The notes below the pieces were generated by a model, which was not told the origin of the DNA, ran no database searches, and saw nothing but the letters and a program-made list of their open reading frames with translations. From Agromyces kandeliae (GTDB lineage Bacteria; Actinomycetota; Actinomycetes; Actinomycetales; Microbacteriaceae): a DNA stretch of 64,000 bases. How positions within the stretch are numbered: the first letter of the stretch is position 1; each line of letters begins with the position of its first letter. The stretch is from contig NZ_WKJD01000006.1 in assembly GCF_009674665.1 (NCBI RefSeq), positions 370,836-434,835 of the forward strand, given 5' to 3'. Shown one piece after another: positions 44,429 through 56,211 of the stretch. The translations under genes and the position numbers were made by a program.

Positions 44429-44713
44429 TCAGCCGAGTGACGCGTCGAGCTTGCGCCCGATCTCCTCCACGTCGAAGTAGTTCTCGACCTCGATGATCTC
44501 CGCCCAGGTCCGTCCGAGCGCCTCGCGGACCCGGTCCGCGAGCTCGGTGGACGTGAGCACGACCTGCGCGTCGGCCGCCGCCTCGCGCACGCCCGCGAGG
44601 TCGCTCGCCGACACGTCGGCCGTCAGGCCGAGCCGGTCGAGCGCACGTTCGGCGTTGCCCTTGAGGATGGCCGAACTGCCAACTCCGACACCGCAGACCG
44701 CGACGATCCTCAT
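44429..44713 (-). CDS. PTS IIB component, ascorbate/galactitol-type
   Basis: This is a 94-residue phosphotransferase IIB protein. MRIVAVCGVGVGSSAILKGN opens it; Cys7 in the CGVGVGSS loop is the phosphorylation site. Length and fold pattern match lactose/ascorbate/galactitol-type IIB proteins. It is coupled to the IIA gene by ATGA. No membrane IIC component is encoded in the window, so either the transporter lies elsewhere or the pair has a regulatory role. It ends convergently with the mutase gene. Confidence 0.88.
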   Translation of the reverse strand: MRIVAVCGVGVGSSAILKGNAERALDRLGLTADVSASDLAGVREAAADAQVVLTSTELADRVREALGRTWAEIIEVENYFDVEEIGRKLDASLG

Positions 44714-45198
44714 GACGGCGCCCCCGCGGCATCCGTCGCCGGCCGCCCCTCGCCGCCCGAGACGTGCAGGACCGCGCGCACCTCGGCCGGCGTCTCGGCC
44801 GCGGCGATGCGGTCGATCGCGTCGCGCTCGTTGAACACGTTCGCGAGGTCGGCGACGCTCGCGACGTGCTCCTCGGCGTTGGAGACCGCCAGCCCCAGGA
44901 CGACGCGGACGGGGTCGTTGTGCGGGTGGCCGAACGCGACGGGATCGGCGAGCGTCACGACCGCGAGCCCGCTCCGACGCACGTCCGGCCCGGGTCGGGC
45001 GTGCGCGAGCGCGAGGCCCGGCGCGATCACGATGTACGCCCCGAACTCCTCCAGCACGTCGATCATGCGGTCGGCGTACCCCGGAAGCGTCGCTCCGGAC
45101 CGGGCGAGCGCGCGTCCGGCGGCGCGGACGGCGTCGCGCCAGTCGGCGACGTCGACGCGCAGCACGATCGCGTCGTCGGGAAGCGGAGGGAGGGTCAT
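44710..45198 (-). CDS. PTS IIA component, mannitol/fructose-type
   Basis: This 162-residue IIA protein should pass phosphate from HPr to IIB. His66 in PGLALAHARPGPDV is the active site, and the FGHPHNDPVRVVLGLA and VADLAN segments match the EIIA-2 fold. A Pro/Gly/Ala tail follows the domain. It begins 118 bases after the adenosine deaminase stop on the same strand. No IIC gene is adjacent. Sugar specificity cannot be inferred from IIA alone. Confidence 0.88.
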   Translation of the reverse strand: MTLPPLPDDAIVLRVDVADWRDAVRAAGRALARSGATLPGYADRMIDVLEEFGAYIVIAPGLALAHARPGPDVRRSGLAVVTLADPVAFGHPHNDPVRVVLGLAVSNAEEHVASVADLANVFNERDAIDRIAAAETPAEVRAVLHVSGGEGRPATDAAGAPS

Positions 45199-45315
45199 CG
45201 ATGTCCGTTCGGAGGTGGTTCTGGAGTTCTGGTGGAGCGGAGGTGGGTCCGGTTGCCCGCGGATCCCGGCCGGCGGCGTGGGGCGGCGATCGGCCGGAGC
45301 CCGGCCGACGGCCGG

Positions 45316-46437
45316 TCAGGCCTCGTCGAATCCGTCCTGGATCTGCTCGACGAGGTCCTCGCGGTCGTCGAGCGGGAGGAAGGCCGCCGCAGCGGCGTTG
45401 AGCTGGAACACCTCGAAGTCGTCGAGGTCGTAGCCGAACGCATCGGAGAGCAGTGCGAGCTCGCGGGTGAGCGAGGTGCCCGACTGGAGGCGGTTGTCGG
45501 TGTTGACGGTGACGCGGAATCCGAGCTGGTAGAGCAGGTCGAACGGATGGTCGACGAGTTCGTCGCCCCACGCCGTGATCGCGCCGGTCTGCAGGTTCGA
45601 GGACGGGCTGGTCTCGAGTGCGATCTCGCGGTCGCGCACCCACTGGGCGACCGGGCCGAGCGAGACGTAGGTGTTCTCGTCGTCCTGCCGCTCGATCGTG
45701 AGGTCCTCCGCGAGCCGCACGCCGTGGCCCAGACGGAGCGCACGACCGTCGAACAGGGCGCTCCGGATCGACTCGAGGCCGTCGGCTTCGCCCGCGTGCA
45801 CGGTCACGGGCATGAACTGGGTCGCGAGGAAGTCGAACGCGGTGCGGTGGCGGCTCGGCGGGAAGCCCGCCTCGGCGCCCGCGATGTCGAAGCCCACCAC
45901 CCCGCGATCGCGATGACGCACGGCGAGCTCGGCGATCTCGAGCCCCCGGTCGGCGTGCCGCATCGCGGTGATGAGCTGGCCGACCCGGATCCGGGCCCCC
46001 TGGCGGCGCACGTCGTCGACGCCCTGCTCGAGGCCCGCCTGGACGGCCTCGACGGCCTCGTCGAGCGAGAGCCCGCGCGCGAGGTGCTGCTCCGGAGCCC
46101 AGCGGACCTCCCCGTAGATCACGCCGTCCTCGGCGAGGTCGTTGACGAACTCGCGCGCGACGCGCGCCAGCCCGTCGCGCGTCTGCATGACCGCGGTGGT
46201 CACGTCGAACGTCTTCAGGTACTCCACGAGCGAACCCGAGTCGGACTGGTCGGCGAACCATCGACCGAGATCGTCGGCCTCGGTCGCGGGGAGCTCGAAC
46301 CCGACCTCATCGGCGAGCTCGATGACGGTCTGCGGCCGCAGGCCGCCGTCGAGATGATCGTGCAGCGAGATCTTCGGCAGCGACCGGATGTCGGTGCCGT
46401 CTCCCTCGATCCGGTATTCGGTCGCGTGCGTGTCCAC
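45316..46437 (-). CDS. add: Adenosine deaminase
   Basis: This is a 373-residue zinc hydrolase. It has KISLHDHLDGGLRPQTVIEL with metal ligands His26 and His28, TVHAGEADGLESIRSALFDG with the next His and the catalytic Glu region, RLGHGV, and ETSPSSNLQTGAI followed by VTVNTDNRLQSGTSLTRELA. These match adenosine deaminases rather than adenine deaminases. GTG 46437 lies six bases after TATCGT, so the gene is probably leaderless; the frame is open further upstream. It converts imported adenosine to inosine for PNP. The PTS genes follow. Confidence 0.95.
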   Translation of the reverse strand: MDTHATEYRIEGDGTDIRSLPKISLHDHLDGGLRPQTVIELADEVGFELPATEADDLGRWFADQSDSGSLVEYLKTFDVTTAVMQTRDGLARVAREFVNDLAEDGVIYGEVRWAPEQHLARGLSLDEAVEAVQAGLEQGVDDVRRQGARIRVGQLITAMRHADRGLEIAELAVRHRDRGVVGFDIAGAEAGFPPSRHRTAFDFLATQFMPVTVHAGEADGLESIRSALFDGRALRLGHGVRLAEDLTIERQDDENTYVSLGPVAQWVRDREIALETSPSSNLQTGAITAWGDELVDHPFDLLYQLGFRVTVNTDNRLQSGTSLTRELALLSDAFGYDLDDFEVFQLNAAAAAFLPLDDREDLVEQIQDGFDEA

Positions 46438-46443
46438 CCCACC

Positions 46444-46449
46444 ACGATA
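46444..46449 (-). promoter_or_regulatory. -10 box TATCGT for leaderless adenosine deaminase
   Basis: TATCGT on the minus strand ends six bases before GTG 46437, separating add from the upstream deoA operon. Confidence 0.55.
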
Positions 46450-46528
46450 GCGGCGCGAGCCGTCGCCGACGCAGGGAAATCCCTGCGTGCGACGGCACGT
46501 CACGCAACGGACGTGCGCGGCGAGGGCG

Positions 46529-47826
<1,298 letters not shown>

Positions 47827-47830
<4 letters not shown>

Positions 47831-48246
47831 GAGTTCTCCCCCCGGTACTCGGCGAGCTGTCGCGGGCCGAATGCGTCGGGCAGCACCTCGTCGATGGTCT
47901 TCAGCCCCGAGACGGTCTCGAGCACCATGCCCTCCGCTGAGTGCTCGTAGAGGAGCTGGCGGCAGCGGCCGCACGGCATGAGGACGTTGCCGTGGCCGTC
48001 CACGCACGTGAACGCGACGAGCTTGCCTCCGCCCGACATGACGAGCGCCGAGACGAGCGAGCACTCGGCGCAGAGGGTCACGCCGTACGACGCGTTCTCG
48101 ACGTTGCAGCCGCTCACGACGCGGCCGTCGTCGGCGATGGCCGCGGCGCCCACGGGGAACTGGGAGTACGGGACGTACGCCTTCGCCATCGCCTCGCGGG
48201 CGATCTCGCGAAGGTGGCCCCAGTCGGTCGACTGGTGGTCGGTCAT
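47827..48246 (-). CDS. cdd: Cytidine deaminase
   Basis: This is a 139-residue homotetramer-type deaminase. VPYSQFPVGAAAIADDGRVV leads to GCNVENASYGVTLCAECSLV with the zinc Cys and catalytic Glu, and PCGRCRQLLYE supplies two more zinc cysteines. It turns cytidine and deoxycytidine into the uridine forms that DeoA-type enzymes use. It lies 16 bases after the permease gene and overlaps deoA by ATGA, so import and breakdown are co-expressed. Confidence 0.96.
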
Positions 48247-48262
48247 CGGTGACGCTCCTCGG

Positions 48263-49572
48263 TCAGGACTTGATGTAGGGCTTGCCGGCGGAGGCGGGTC
48301 CGCGGACCTTGCCGACGAATCCGGCGACGGCGAGGATCGTGACGACGTAGGGCAGCATGAGCATGAACTCGCTCGGCACCGGGGAGCCGATCACGGAGAG
48401 CGTGTTCTGCAGGTTCGATGCGAAGCCGAACAGCAGCGCGGCGAGGGTGGCCCGGATGGGGTCCCATTGGCCGAAGATCACGGCGGCGAGGGCGATGAAG
48501 CCGGCACCTGCGGTCATCTCCTTGTTGAACGCGCCGACCGCGCCGAGGGTGAAGAACGCGCCGCCGAAGCCGGCGATCGCGCCGGCGAGGGAGACGTTCC
48601 AGAACCGGGTGCGGGCGACGTTGATGCCGACGGTGTCCGCGGCCTGCGGGTGCTCGCCGACCGAGCGGAGCCGGAGGCCCCACCGGGTGTGGAACAGGCC
48701 GATGTAGACGAGGACGATGATGACGTACATCGCGTACACGATGAGCGTCTGGCGGAAGAACATCGGCCCGATCAGGGGGATCTCGGACAGCAGCGGGATC
48801 GGGATGCGCTGCAGGCGGGGCGGGGAGTTCAGCAGGGCCGCGTTCGGAGCCAGGACCTGGGAGAACAGGAAGCTGGTCAGCCCGATCACGAGGACGTTCA
48901 GCACGACGCCGACGATGACCTGGTCGACGAAGTACTTGATCGCGAACGCGGCGAGCACGAACGCGACGAGCACGCCCGACACGGCGGCCGCGGCCAGGCC
49001 CACGATCGGGCCGAGCCACTGCTGCCCGATCACGGAGGCGACCACGGCGGAGGTGAACGCGCCGGCCAGCAACTGGCCCTCGATGGCGATGTTGATCACG
49101 CCGACCCGCTCGCTGATGACACCGCACAGGGCGCCGAAGATCAGCGGCACGGACAGGCTGAGCGCCCCGGCGAGCAGGCCGGGCAGCGGGATCACCGGGG
49201 TGCGGGCGCCCGCGGCGGCCCAGGTCAGGAACGCGACTAGGCCGATCACGGCGAAGATCACGACCAGCCACAGCGGCACACGCCGCTTGGCGCGGACCAT
49301 CGCCGCGGACACGACGGTGATGCCGGTGAGCAGGACGATGCACGTCCAGGTCGTGACCGGTCCGTTCAGGGTGATCTCGGGGATCTGGATGAGGTCGCGC
49401 GGGCCGGACAGGCGGAAGATCGCGTCGCCGCTGTGCCGGGTCGTGAGGAAGAGCACGGCGAGCAGCACGGTGATCACGGCGAACGAGATCGGCGCCTTCC
49501 AGCTGATCACGGTCGTGCTGTCGAGGGCGCGCTCCGTCGGGGCGGCGGTGGCGTGGTGCTGGCTGGGAGCGG

Positions 49573-49576
<4 letters not shown>
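48263..49576 (-). CDS. Nucleoside ABC transporter permease (second)
   Basis: This is a 437-residue permease of the branched-chain/simple-sugar type. Its conserved part is in the second half: GALCGVISERVGVINIAIEG, GVVLNVLVIGLTSF, LRLRSVGEHPQAADTVGINV, and FFTLGAVGAFNKEMTAGAGF with IALAAVIFG. These match the NupQ/BmpG-like permeases that work with BMP lipoproteins. An N-terminal part adds two or three extra membrane segments. GTG 49576 overlaps the first permease stop (GTGA). cdd follows after 16 bases. Confidence 0.92.
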
Positions 49577-50876
<1,300 letters not shown>

Positions 50877-50880
<4 letters not shown>

Positions 50881-52418
50881 GCCGCGGCTCCTTCGGGGGT
50901 GGGGGCGTCACCGGACGGAGCCGGACGCTCGCCGGCCATCATCAGGCCGAGGACCTCACGGGGGGTGTCGCCCGGCACGATGCCCACGACCTTGCCCCGG
51001 TACATCACCATGATCCGGTCGGCGAGGGCGGTCACCTCGTCGAGCTCGGTCGAGACCACGACGACGGGCACGCCCGCGTCGCGGGTCTCGATGATGCGCT
51101 TGTGGATGAACTCGATCGACCCCACGTCCACGCCACGCGTGGGCTGGGCCGCCACGAGCAGGTTCAGGTCGCGGCTCAGCTCACGGGCCAGCACCACCTT
51201 CTGCTGGTTGCCGCCCGAGAGCCGTCCGGCCTTGGTCTCGATGCCGGGCGTGCGGACGTCGAACTCCGCGACCTTGTCCTTCGCGAACTCGGCGAGGAAG
51301 CCGCGCTGCACGTTCCCCGCCTTCACGAACGGTGCGCCGTCCGAGCGGTCGAGCATGAGGTTCTCGGCGACCGTGAACTCGCCCACGAGGCCGTCCTCCG
51401 TGCGGTCCTCGGGCACGAACCCGACCCCCGCGTCCAGGATCTTCCGCACCGTGTGCCGCGTGAGGTCCTCGCCGTCGAGCCGGACCTCTCCCTGCACCCG
51501 TGGCTGGAGCCCGACGAGCGCCTCGGTCAGCTCGGTCTGCCCGTTGCCCTGCACGCCGGCGACCGCGAGCACCTCGCCACGACGCACCGTGAAGCTGACG
51601 TCGTTGACCACGAGCTGCCCGATCGGGTCGATGACGCTCAGGTGCGACACCTGCAACGCCTCCTCGCCCAGCGTCGGCTCCTCCTTCTGCACGGTGAGCT
51701 CGACCGCGCGTCCGACCATCAGCGAGGCCAGTTCGGCGTTCGTCGCGGTCGGCTCGGCCTCGCCGACCACCTTGCCCAGGCGCACCACCGTGATCCGGTC
51801 CGCGACCTCGCGGACCTCGCGCAGCTTGTGCGTGATGAACACGATCGCCGCGCCCGACTCCTTCAGCTGCCGCATGATCGCCATCAGCTCGTCGGTCTCC
51901 TGCGGCGTCAGCACCGCGGTCGGCTCGTCGAACACCAGCACCCGCGCGTCCCGCGAGAGCGCCTTGATGATCTCCACCCGCTGCTGCACGCCCACCGGGA
52001 GGTCGTCGACCAGCGCGTCGGGGTCCACGTCGAACCCGAACCGGTCGCTGATCTCCCGCACCCGCTGCCGCGCCGCAGCCAGGTCGATGAGCCCGCCCCG
52101 ATGGGTCTGCTCGTGACCCAGCATCACGTTCTCCGCGACCGTGAACACCGGGATCAGCATGAAGTGCTGGTGCACCATGCCGATGCCCGCGCGCATCGCG
52201 TCGCCCGGGCCCTCGAAGTGCTGCAGCTTGTCGTCGAGGAGGATCTCGCCCTCATCGGCCCGGTACAGGCCGTACAGGACGTTCATCAGCGTCGACTTGC
52301 CCGCCCCGTTCTCACCGAGGAGGCAGTGGATCTCCCCCGCCTCGACAGTGAGGTCGATGTGGTCGTTCGCCACCAGGGAACCGAACTTCTTCGTGATTCC
52401 TCGGAGTTCGAGTTTCAT
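50877..52418 (-). CDS. Nucleoside/simple-sugar ABC transporter ATPase (two domains)
   Basis: This is a 513-residue RbsA-like protein with two nucleotide-binding domains. The first has Walker A GENGAGKST, Q-loop HQHFMLIPVFTVAENV, and Walker B VLVFDEPTAVLTP; its signature reads LPVGVQQRVEI. The second has a non-canonical P-loop (GVQGNGQTELTEAL) and signature LSGGNQQKVVLARE, as in the BMP-linked nucleoside family. TAGGAT ends seven bases before ATG 52418, so the ATPase-permease-permease-cdd-deoA unit has its own leaderless promoter. The lipoprotein genes lie just upstream. Confidence 0.95.
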
Positions 52419-52425
52419 GCCACCG

Positions 52426-52431
52426 ATCCTA
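52426..52431 (-). promoter_or_regulatory. -10 box TAGGAT for the leaderless ABC operon
   Basis: TAGGAT on the minus strand ends seven bases before ATG 52418. With the hairpin at 52539 it separates the operon from the lipoprotein gene. Confidence 0.55.
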
Positions 52432-52538
52432 ATGATCGCGTCGGGTTTCGCAGCGGTCGTGCGCCGAAGTGCGCCGATGAGCGTCCCGAACTGCTCAGAT
52501 GTTGGCGGGCGTGCTCAGCAGCGCCCGGGAAGCGACGA

Positions 52539-52567
52539 AGGGAGGCCGGTGCAGCACCGGCCTCCCT
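52539..52567. terminator. Strong hairpin after the first BMP lipoprotein gene
   Basis: AGGGAGGCCGGTG and CACCGGCCTCCCT form a perfect 13-base stem with a three-base loop (CAG). It lies 16 bases after the stop of the lipoprotein gene and would limit read-through into the transporter genes. Confidence 0.65.
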
Positions 52568-52583
52568 CCGCGAACGGCTCGGC

Positions 52584-53681
52584 TCAGCCGGCCAGGTAGG
52601 ACTCGACGGTGATGTCGCCGTCGATGATCATCTGCTGGAGCTCGTCGAGCTTCGACGACAGGTCGGCCGGAACCGCGTCCTCGAAGTCGTGGAACGGCGC
52701 GAGGCCGACGCCCTCGTTCTCGAGCGTGCCGACGAACGGAGCCGGGTCGAACTCGCCGTTGCCGGCGGCGAGGATCGCGTCCTCGACACCCACGTCGATG
52801 CCCTTGCGGATCGACGTCAGCAGCAGGTCGCCGACCGACGGGTCGGTCTCGTACACGTCGGCGTCGACACCGAGCAGCATGATGTCACGGCCGGAGTCGC
52901 GGATGGCCGCAGCACCCGACTGGTAGATCGGGCCGCCGACGGGCAGCAGCACGTCGATGTTCTGGTCGATGAGGCCCTGAGCGACCTGGCGAGCGGTGTC
53001 GTTCGCCTCGAAGCCGCCGGTGAACGAGCCGTCCTGCGCCTCGCGGTCCCAGCCGAGCACCTGGACGTCGGCGCCGTTCTCCTCGTTGTAGTACTCCACG
53101 CCCTGCGCGAAGCCGTCCATGAAGATCGACACGGTCGGGATGTTGATGCCGCCGTAGGTGCCGACCGCACCCGTCTCGCTCATGCCGGCCGAGAGGTAGC
53201 CCGCGAGGAACGCCGCCTGGGCGGTGTCGAAGATGATGGGCTTGATGTTCTCGGCATCGGTCACACCGTCGAAGTCCGTGTCGACGGTGTCGTCGATCGA
53301 GACGTACTCGAGGTCGGGGTTCGCGGTCGCCGACTCGAGCGCCGCCGGAGCGAGCAGGAAGCCGACCGTGACGATGGTGTTGCAGCCCTGGTCGACGAGG
53401 CTCTGCAGGTTGGACGCGTAGTCGGTCTCGGCGGCCGACTCGACGAGGGTCGGCTCGACGCCGAGTTCGTCGGATGCGGACTCGAGGCCCTCGCGGCCCA
53501 GCTGGTTGAACGACTTGTCGTCGAAGCCACCGGCGTCGGAGACCATGCAGGGCAGGTAGTCGAGCGTCTCGCCGCCGTCGGCGTCGGTCTCCTCGGGAGC
53601 CGACGCGCAACCTGCGAGGAGCGCGACCGCACCGATGGTCGCGAGGCCGCCGACTGCGGCCTTCTTGAACGTGAACGTCAC
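52584..53681 (-). CDS. BMP family nucleoside-binding lipoprotein
   Basis: This is a 365-residue substrate-binding lipoprotein. The signal peptide ends in LLAGC with Cys25 as the acylated residue. The binding fold has LPCMVSDAGGFDDKSFNQLG, REGLESASDELGVEPTLVES, CNTIVTVGFLLAPAALESAT, DTAQAAFLAGYLSAGMS and GGFEANDTARQVAQGLIDQN, as in BMP/Med/PnrA proteins that bind nucleosides. GTG 53681 was chosen because GGAGG lies five bases before it and the signal peptide begins there. It feeds the ABC transporter encoded downstream. A paralogue lies upstream. Confidence 0.95.
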   Translation of the reverse strand: MTFTFKKAAVGGLATIGAVALLAGCASAPEETDADGGETLDYLPCMVSDAGGFDDKSFNQLGREGLESASDELGVEPTLVESAAETDYASNLQSLVDQGCNTIVTVGFLLAPAALESATANPDLEYVSIDDTVDTDFDGVTDAENIKPIIFDTAQAAFLAGYLSAGMSETGAVGTYGGINIPTVSIFMDGFAQGVEYYNEENGADVQVLGWDREAQDGSFTGGFEANDTARQVAQGLIDQNIDVLLPVGGPIYQSGAAAIRDSGRDIMLLGVDADVYETDPSVGDLLLTSIRKGIDVGVEDAILAAGNGEFDPAPFVGTLENEGVGLAPFHDFEDAVPADLSSKLDELQQMIIDGDITVESYLAG

Positions 53682-53808
53682 AGTGTCCTCCAAAAGACAG
53701 TGCACCCCGAACGATCGCGGGGACCGTGAGGTCACGTTACCCAATGTTTCGACGCGCGCCATCGGCCCCTCGACCCGCAGCGGTCAAAGGTTATGAACCC
53801 GCGACCTT

Positions 53809-53824
53809 CTGCTCATATGAGCAG
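53809..53824. promoter_or_regulatory. Perfect 16-base palindrome CTGCTCATATGAGCAG
   Basis: The palindrome is fully symmetrical with no mismatches and lies in the 171-base gap between the two BMP genes, about 130 bases before GTG 53681. It looks like an operator for a dimeric regulator. A smaller GGTT-AACC inverted repeat is at 53789-53799. Confidence 0.6.
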
Positions 53825-53852
53825 TGGCGAGGCTCCCCCGAGCAGGGGACAC

Positions 53853-54911
53853 TCAGGGCGCCGATGGCGAGTCGATGACGAGTTCGCCGGCGATGATCGA
53901 CTGTCGCAGGCCCTCGATCTCACCCTGCAGCCCCGGTCCCACGAGCGATTCGAGGTCGTGGTACGGGGCGATCTCGACCCCCCCGTTCTCGAGCGTCCCG
54001 ATGTACGGGGCGTTCGTGAAGGTGCCGTCCTGGACCGCGCCGACGATGTCGACCATCGCCTGCTGCGTGTTCTTCAGGACGCTCGTCAGCACGACGGTCC
54101 GGAACTCGGCGGGCAGCGTCTCGTACCCGTCGCTGTCGACCCAGATCACCGAGGTCGAGCCGTGCTCGATCGCCGCCGCCGCGGCGCCCTCCCCCACCTG
54201 GCCCGCCACCGGAAGGATCACGTCGGCACCCTGGTCGATGAACCCCTCGGCGAGCACCTTGCCCTTGTTGATGTCCTCGAAGTCGCCCGTGAAGGAGCCG
54301 TCCTGCTCCTCCTTGTTCCAGCCGAGCACGCGGACGTCGCCGCCGTGCACCTCGTTGTACCTCGCGACGCCGTCCACGAAGCCGTCCATGAAGAGGGTGA
54401 CCGGGGGCTGGTTCCCGCCTCCGAAGGTGGCGACCACTCCCGTCCGCGACACGCCTGCCGCGAGGTAGCCCGCGAGGAAGGACGCCTGCGCGGTGTCGAA
54501 GACGACCGGCTTTACGTTCGCCGCGTCCACCGTCTCGTCGACGATCGCGAACGAGACCTCGGGGTTCGCCTCCGACTCGGCGAGCGTGGCCTCCGCGAGC
54601 TCCCACCCGACCGTCACCACGAGCGCGCATCCGGAGTCGACCGCCTGGCGGACGTTCGGCGCGAGGTCGGTCTCGCTCGTCGACACGAGCGCCTCTGCCT
54701 CCACGCCGAGCTCGTCCTCCGCCAGTCGCAGGCCCTCCCAGCTCGACTGGTTGAACGAACGGTCCTCGAGCCCGCCCGAGTTCGTGACCATGCGCACGCA
54801 CCCGTCCGCGACCGCATCGCCGGCGCCCTCCGGCGCGGGCGCGCAGCCGGTGACGGCAGCGGATGCCACGACGAGCGCGGCTCCGAACGTGACGATCCGT
54901 CGCAACGACAT
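53853..54911 (-). CDS. Second BMP family nucleoside-binding lipoprotein
   Basis: This is a 352-residue paralogue of the neighbouring lipoprotein. The signal peptide has its lipobox ending at Cys23 (AVTGC). The fold reads VRMVTNSGGLEDRSFNQSSW, then EGLRLAEDELGVEAEALVST, DTAQASFLAGYLAAGVSRTG and WNKEEQDGSFTGDFEDINKG. It is clearly diverged from the first copy, so it may have different substrate preference. ATG 54911 lies 22 bases after the manC stop, so expression could come through from that gene. The transporter ATPase and permeases are downstream and may be shared by both lipoproteins. Confidence 0.92.
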   Translation of the reverse strand: MSLRRIVTFGAALVVASAAVTGCAPAPEGAGDAVADGCVRMVTNSGGLEDRSFNQSSWEGLRLAEDELGVEAEALVSTSETDLAPNVRQAVDSGCALVVTVGWELAEATLAESEANPEVSFAIVDETVDAANVKPVVFDTAQASFLAGYLAAGVSRTGVVATFGGGNQPPVTLFMDGFVDGVARYNEVHGGDVRVLGWNKEEQDGSFTGDFEDINKGKVLAEGFIDQGADVILPVAGQVGEGAAAAAIEHGSTSVIWVDSDGYETLPAEFRTVVLTSVLKNTQQAMVDIVGAVQDGTFTNAPYIGTLENGGVEIAPYHDLESLVGPGLQGEIEGLRQSIIAGELVIDSPSAP

Positions 54912-54933
54912 CCGTCCGACCACCTTCCCGTGC

Positions 54934-56052
54934 CTAGAGCACGTCGTTCGATCCGCCGAGGCGCAGTGCGTCCACGACGGCCTTGACCCGTTGCGCATGC
55001 TCGCTCGTCGTCACGAGCAGCGCGTCGGGCGTGTCCACGACCACGATGTCCTTGACGCCGATGAGGCTGATCACGCGGTCGGCCCGGCTCACGACGATCC
55101 CGCTCGAGGCGTCCGAGAGGACACGGGCGTGCTCGCCGAGGATCGCGAGCTCGCCGGACCGGCCGGCCGTGTTCAGCTTGGCGAGCGAGGCGAAGTCGCC
55201 GACGTCGTCCCACTGGAAGTGGGCGCGCACGACCGCGAGGCTGCCGCGCGCGGCAGCCGGTTCGGCGACCGAGTAGTCGATCGCGATCTTCTCCAGCGTG
55301 GGCCAGATGCGGTCGACGGCCGGCCCCCGCGTCTCGGGGTCGTCCCACACCTCGGCCAGCTCGAGCACGCCCGCGTGGAGCGCGGGCTCGGTGCGCGCCA
55401 GCTCCTCGAGGAGGCGGTCGGCCCGGGCGATGAACATGCCGGCGTTCCAGAGGTGGCGTCCGCCCTCGACGTACCCGCGTGCCGTCTCGAGGTCGGGCTT
55501 CTCCACGAAGCTCGACACGGCCGTCACCTTGTCGGTGCCCGGGACGTCGAGCGGCTCGCCGCACTCGATGTAGCCGAATCCGACGGCCGGCTCGGTGGGC
55601 GTGATGCCGATCGTCGCGATGTACCCCGCGTCGGCGGCGGCGACGGCCGCCGTCACCGCGTCGCGGAAGAGCGCGGACCCCGAGATGACGTGGTCGGCCG
55701 CGAACGAGCCGATGATCACCCCGGGCTCGCGACGTTCGAGGATCGCGGCGGCCAGGCCGATCGCCGCGGTCGAGTCGCGGGGCTCGCTCTCCAGCACGAT
55801 GTTCGCGTCGGCGAGCTCGGGCAGCTGCGCCTCGACCGCCGCACGGTGCGCGCGACCGGTGACGATCATGATGCGCTGCTCGCCCGAGAGCGGCGCGAGC
55901 CGATCCCAGGTGTCGCGGAGCAGGGTCTGGCCCGATCCGGTGAGGTCGTGGAGGAACTTCGGCGCGTCGGCGCGCGAGAGCGGCCAGAGCCGGGATCCCA
56001 CGCCGCCGGCGGGGATGACGCTGTAGAAGCGGTCGAGCGGAGCCTGTCGCAT
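54934..56052 (-). CDS. manC: Mannose-1-phosphate guanylyltransferase
   Basis: This 372-residue enzyme makes GDP-mannose. It has YSVIPAGGVGSRLWPLSRAD with APKFLHD at the nucleotide site, IMIVTGRAHRAAVEAQLPEL, GSFAADHVI, GFGYIECGEPLDVPG, VSSFVEKPDLETARGYVEGG, and HLWNAGMFIARADRLL. The ManC C-terminal isomerase domain is absent, so it is the short mannosyltransferase type. ATG 56052 lies six bases after TATCCT, so the gene is probably leaderless; the frame continues upstream without homology. It is divergent from sdhC. GDP-mannose may serve the glycosyltransferases of the envelope locus. Confidence 0.94.
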   Translation of the reverse strand: MRQAPLDRFYSVIPAGGVGSRLWPLSRADAPKFLHDLTGSGQTLLRDTWDRLAPLSGEQRIMIVTGRAHRAAVEAQLPELADANIVLESEPRDSTAAIGLAAAILERREPGVIIGSFAADHVISGSALFRDAVTAAVAAADAGYIATIGITPTEPAVGFGYIECGEPLDVPGTDKVTAVSSFVEKPDLETARGYVEGGRHLWNAGMFIARADRLLEELARTEPALHAGVLELAEVWDDPETRGPAVDRIWPTLEKIAIDYSVAEPAAARGSLAVVRAHFQWDDVGDFASLAKLNTAGRSGELAILGEHARVLSDASSGIVVSRADRVISLIGVKDIVVVDTPDALLVTTSEHAQRVKAVVDALRLGGSNDVL

Positions 56053-56058
56053 CCGATC

Positions 56059-56064
56059 AGGATA
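56059..56064 (-). promoter_or_regulatory. -10 box TATCCT for leaderless manC
   Basis: TATCCT on the minus strand ends six bases before ATG 56052. Confidence 0.55.
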
Positions 56065-56139
56065 GCCGCGGGCCGCCCCGGACAACCGCGGGCGGCTCCC
56101 TCGCCACGACGGCGAACCGGACCACCCCCGCGAGCGCAC

Positions 56140-56145
56140 TAGACT
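56140..56145 (+). promoter_or_regulatory. -10 box TAGACT for the sdh operon
   Basis: TAGACT lies about 66 bases before ATG 56212 and gives a real leader with a strong CAGGAGGG site, unlike its leaderless neighbours. Confidence 0.5.
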
Positions 56146-56211
56146 CGGACCCGGGCCATCGGTCCCGTCATGCCCGCAGTCGGGCGACGCACACCGCCAG
56201 GAGGGACGTCC

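Noticed and set aside
53700..53800. TTGACC near 53783 on the minus strand as a -35 of the BMP gene
   Set aside because: No acceptable -10 box is found 16-18 bases downstream.
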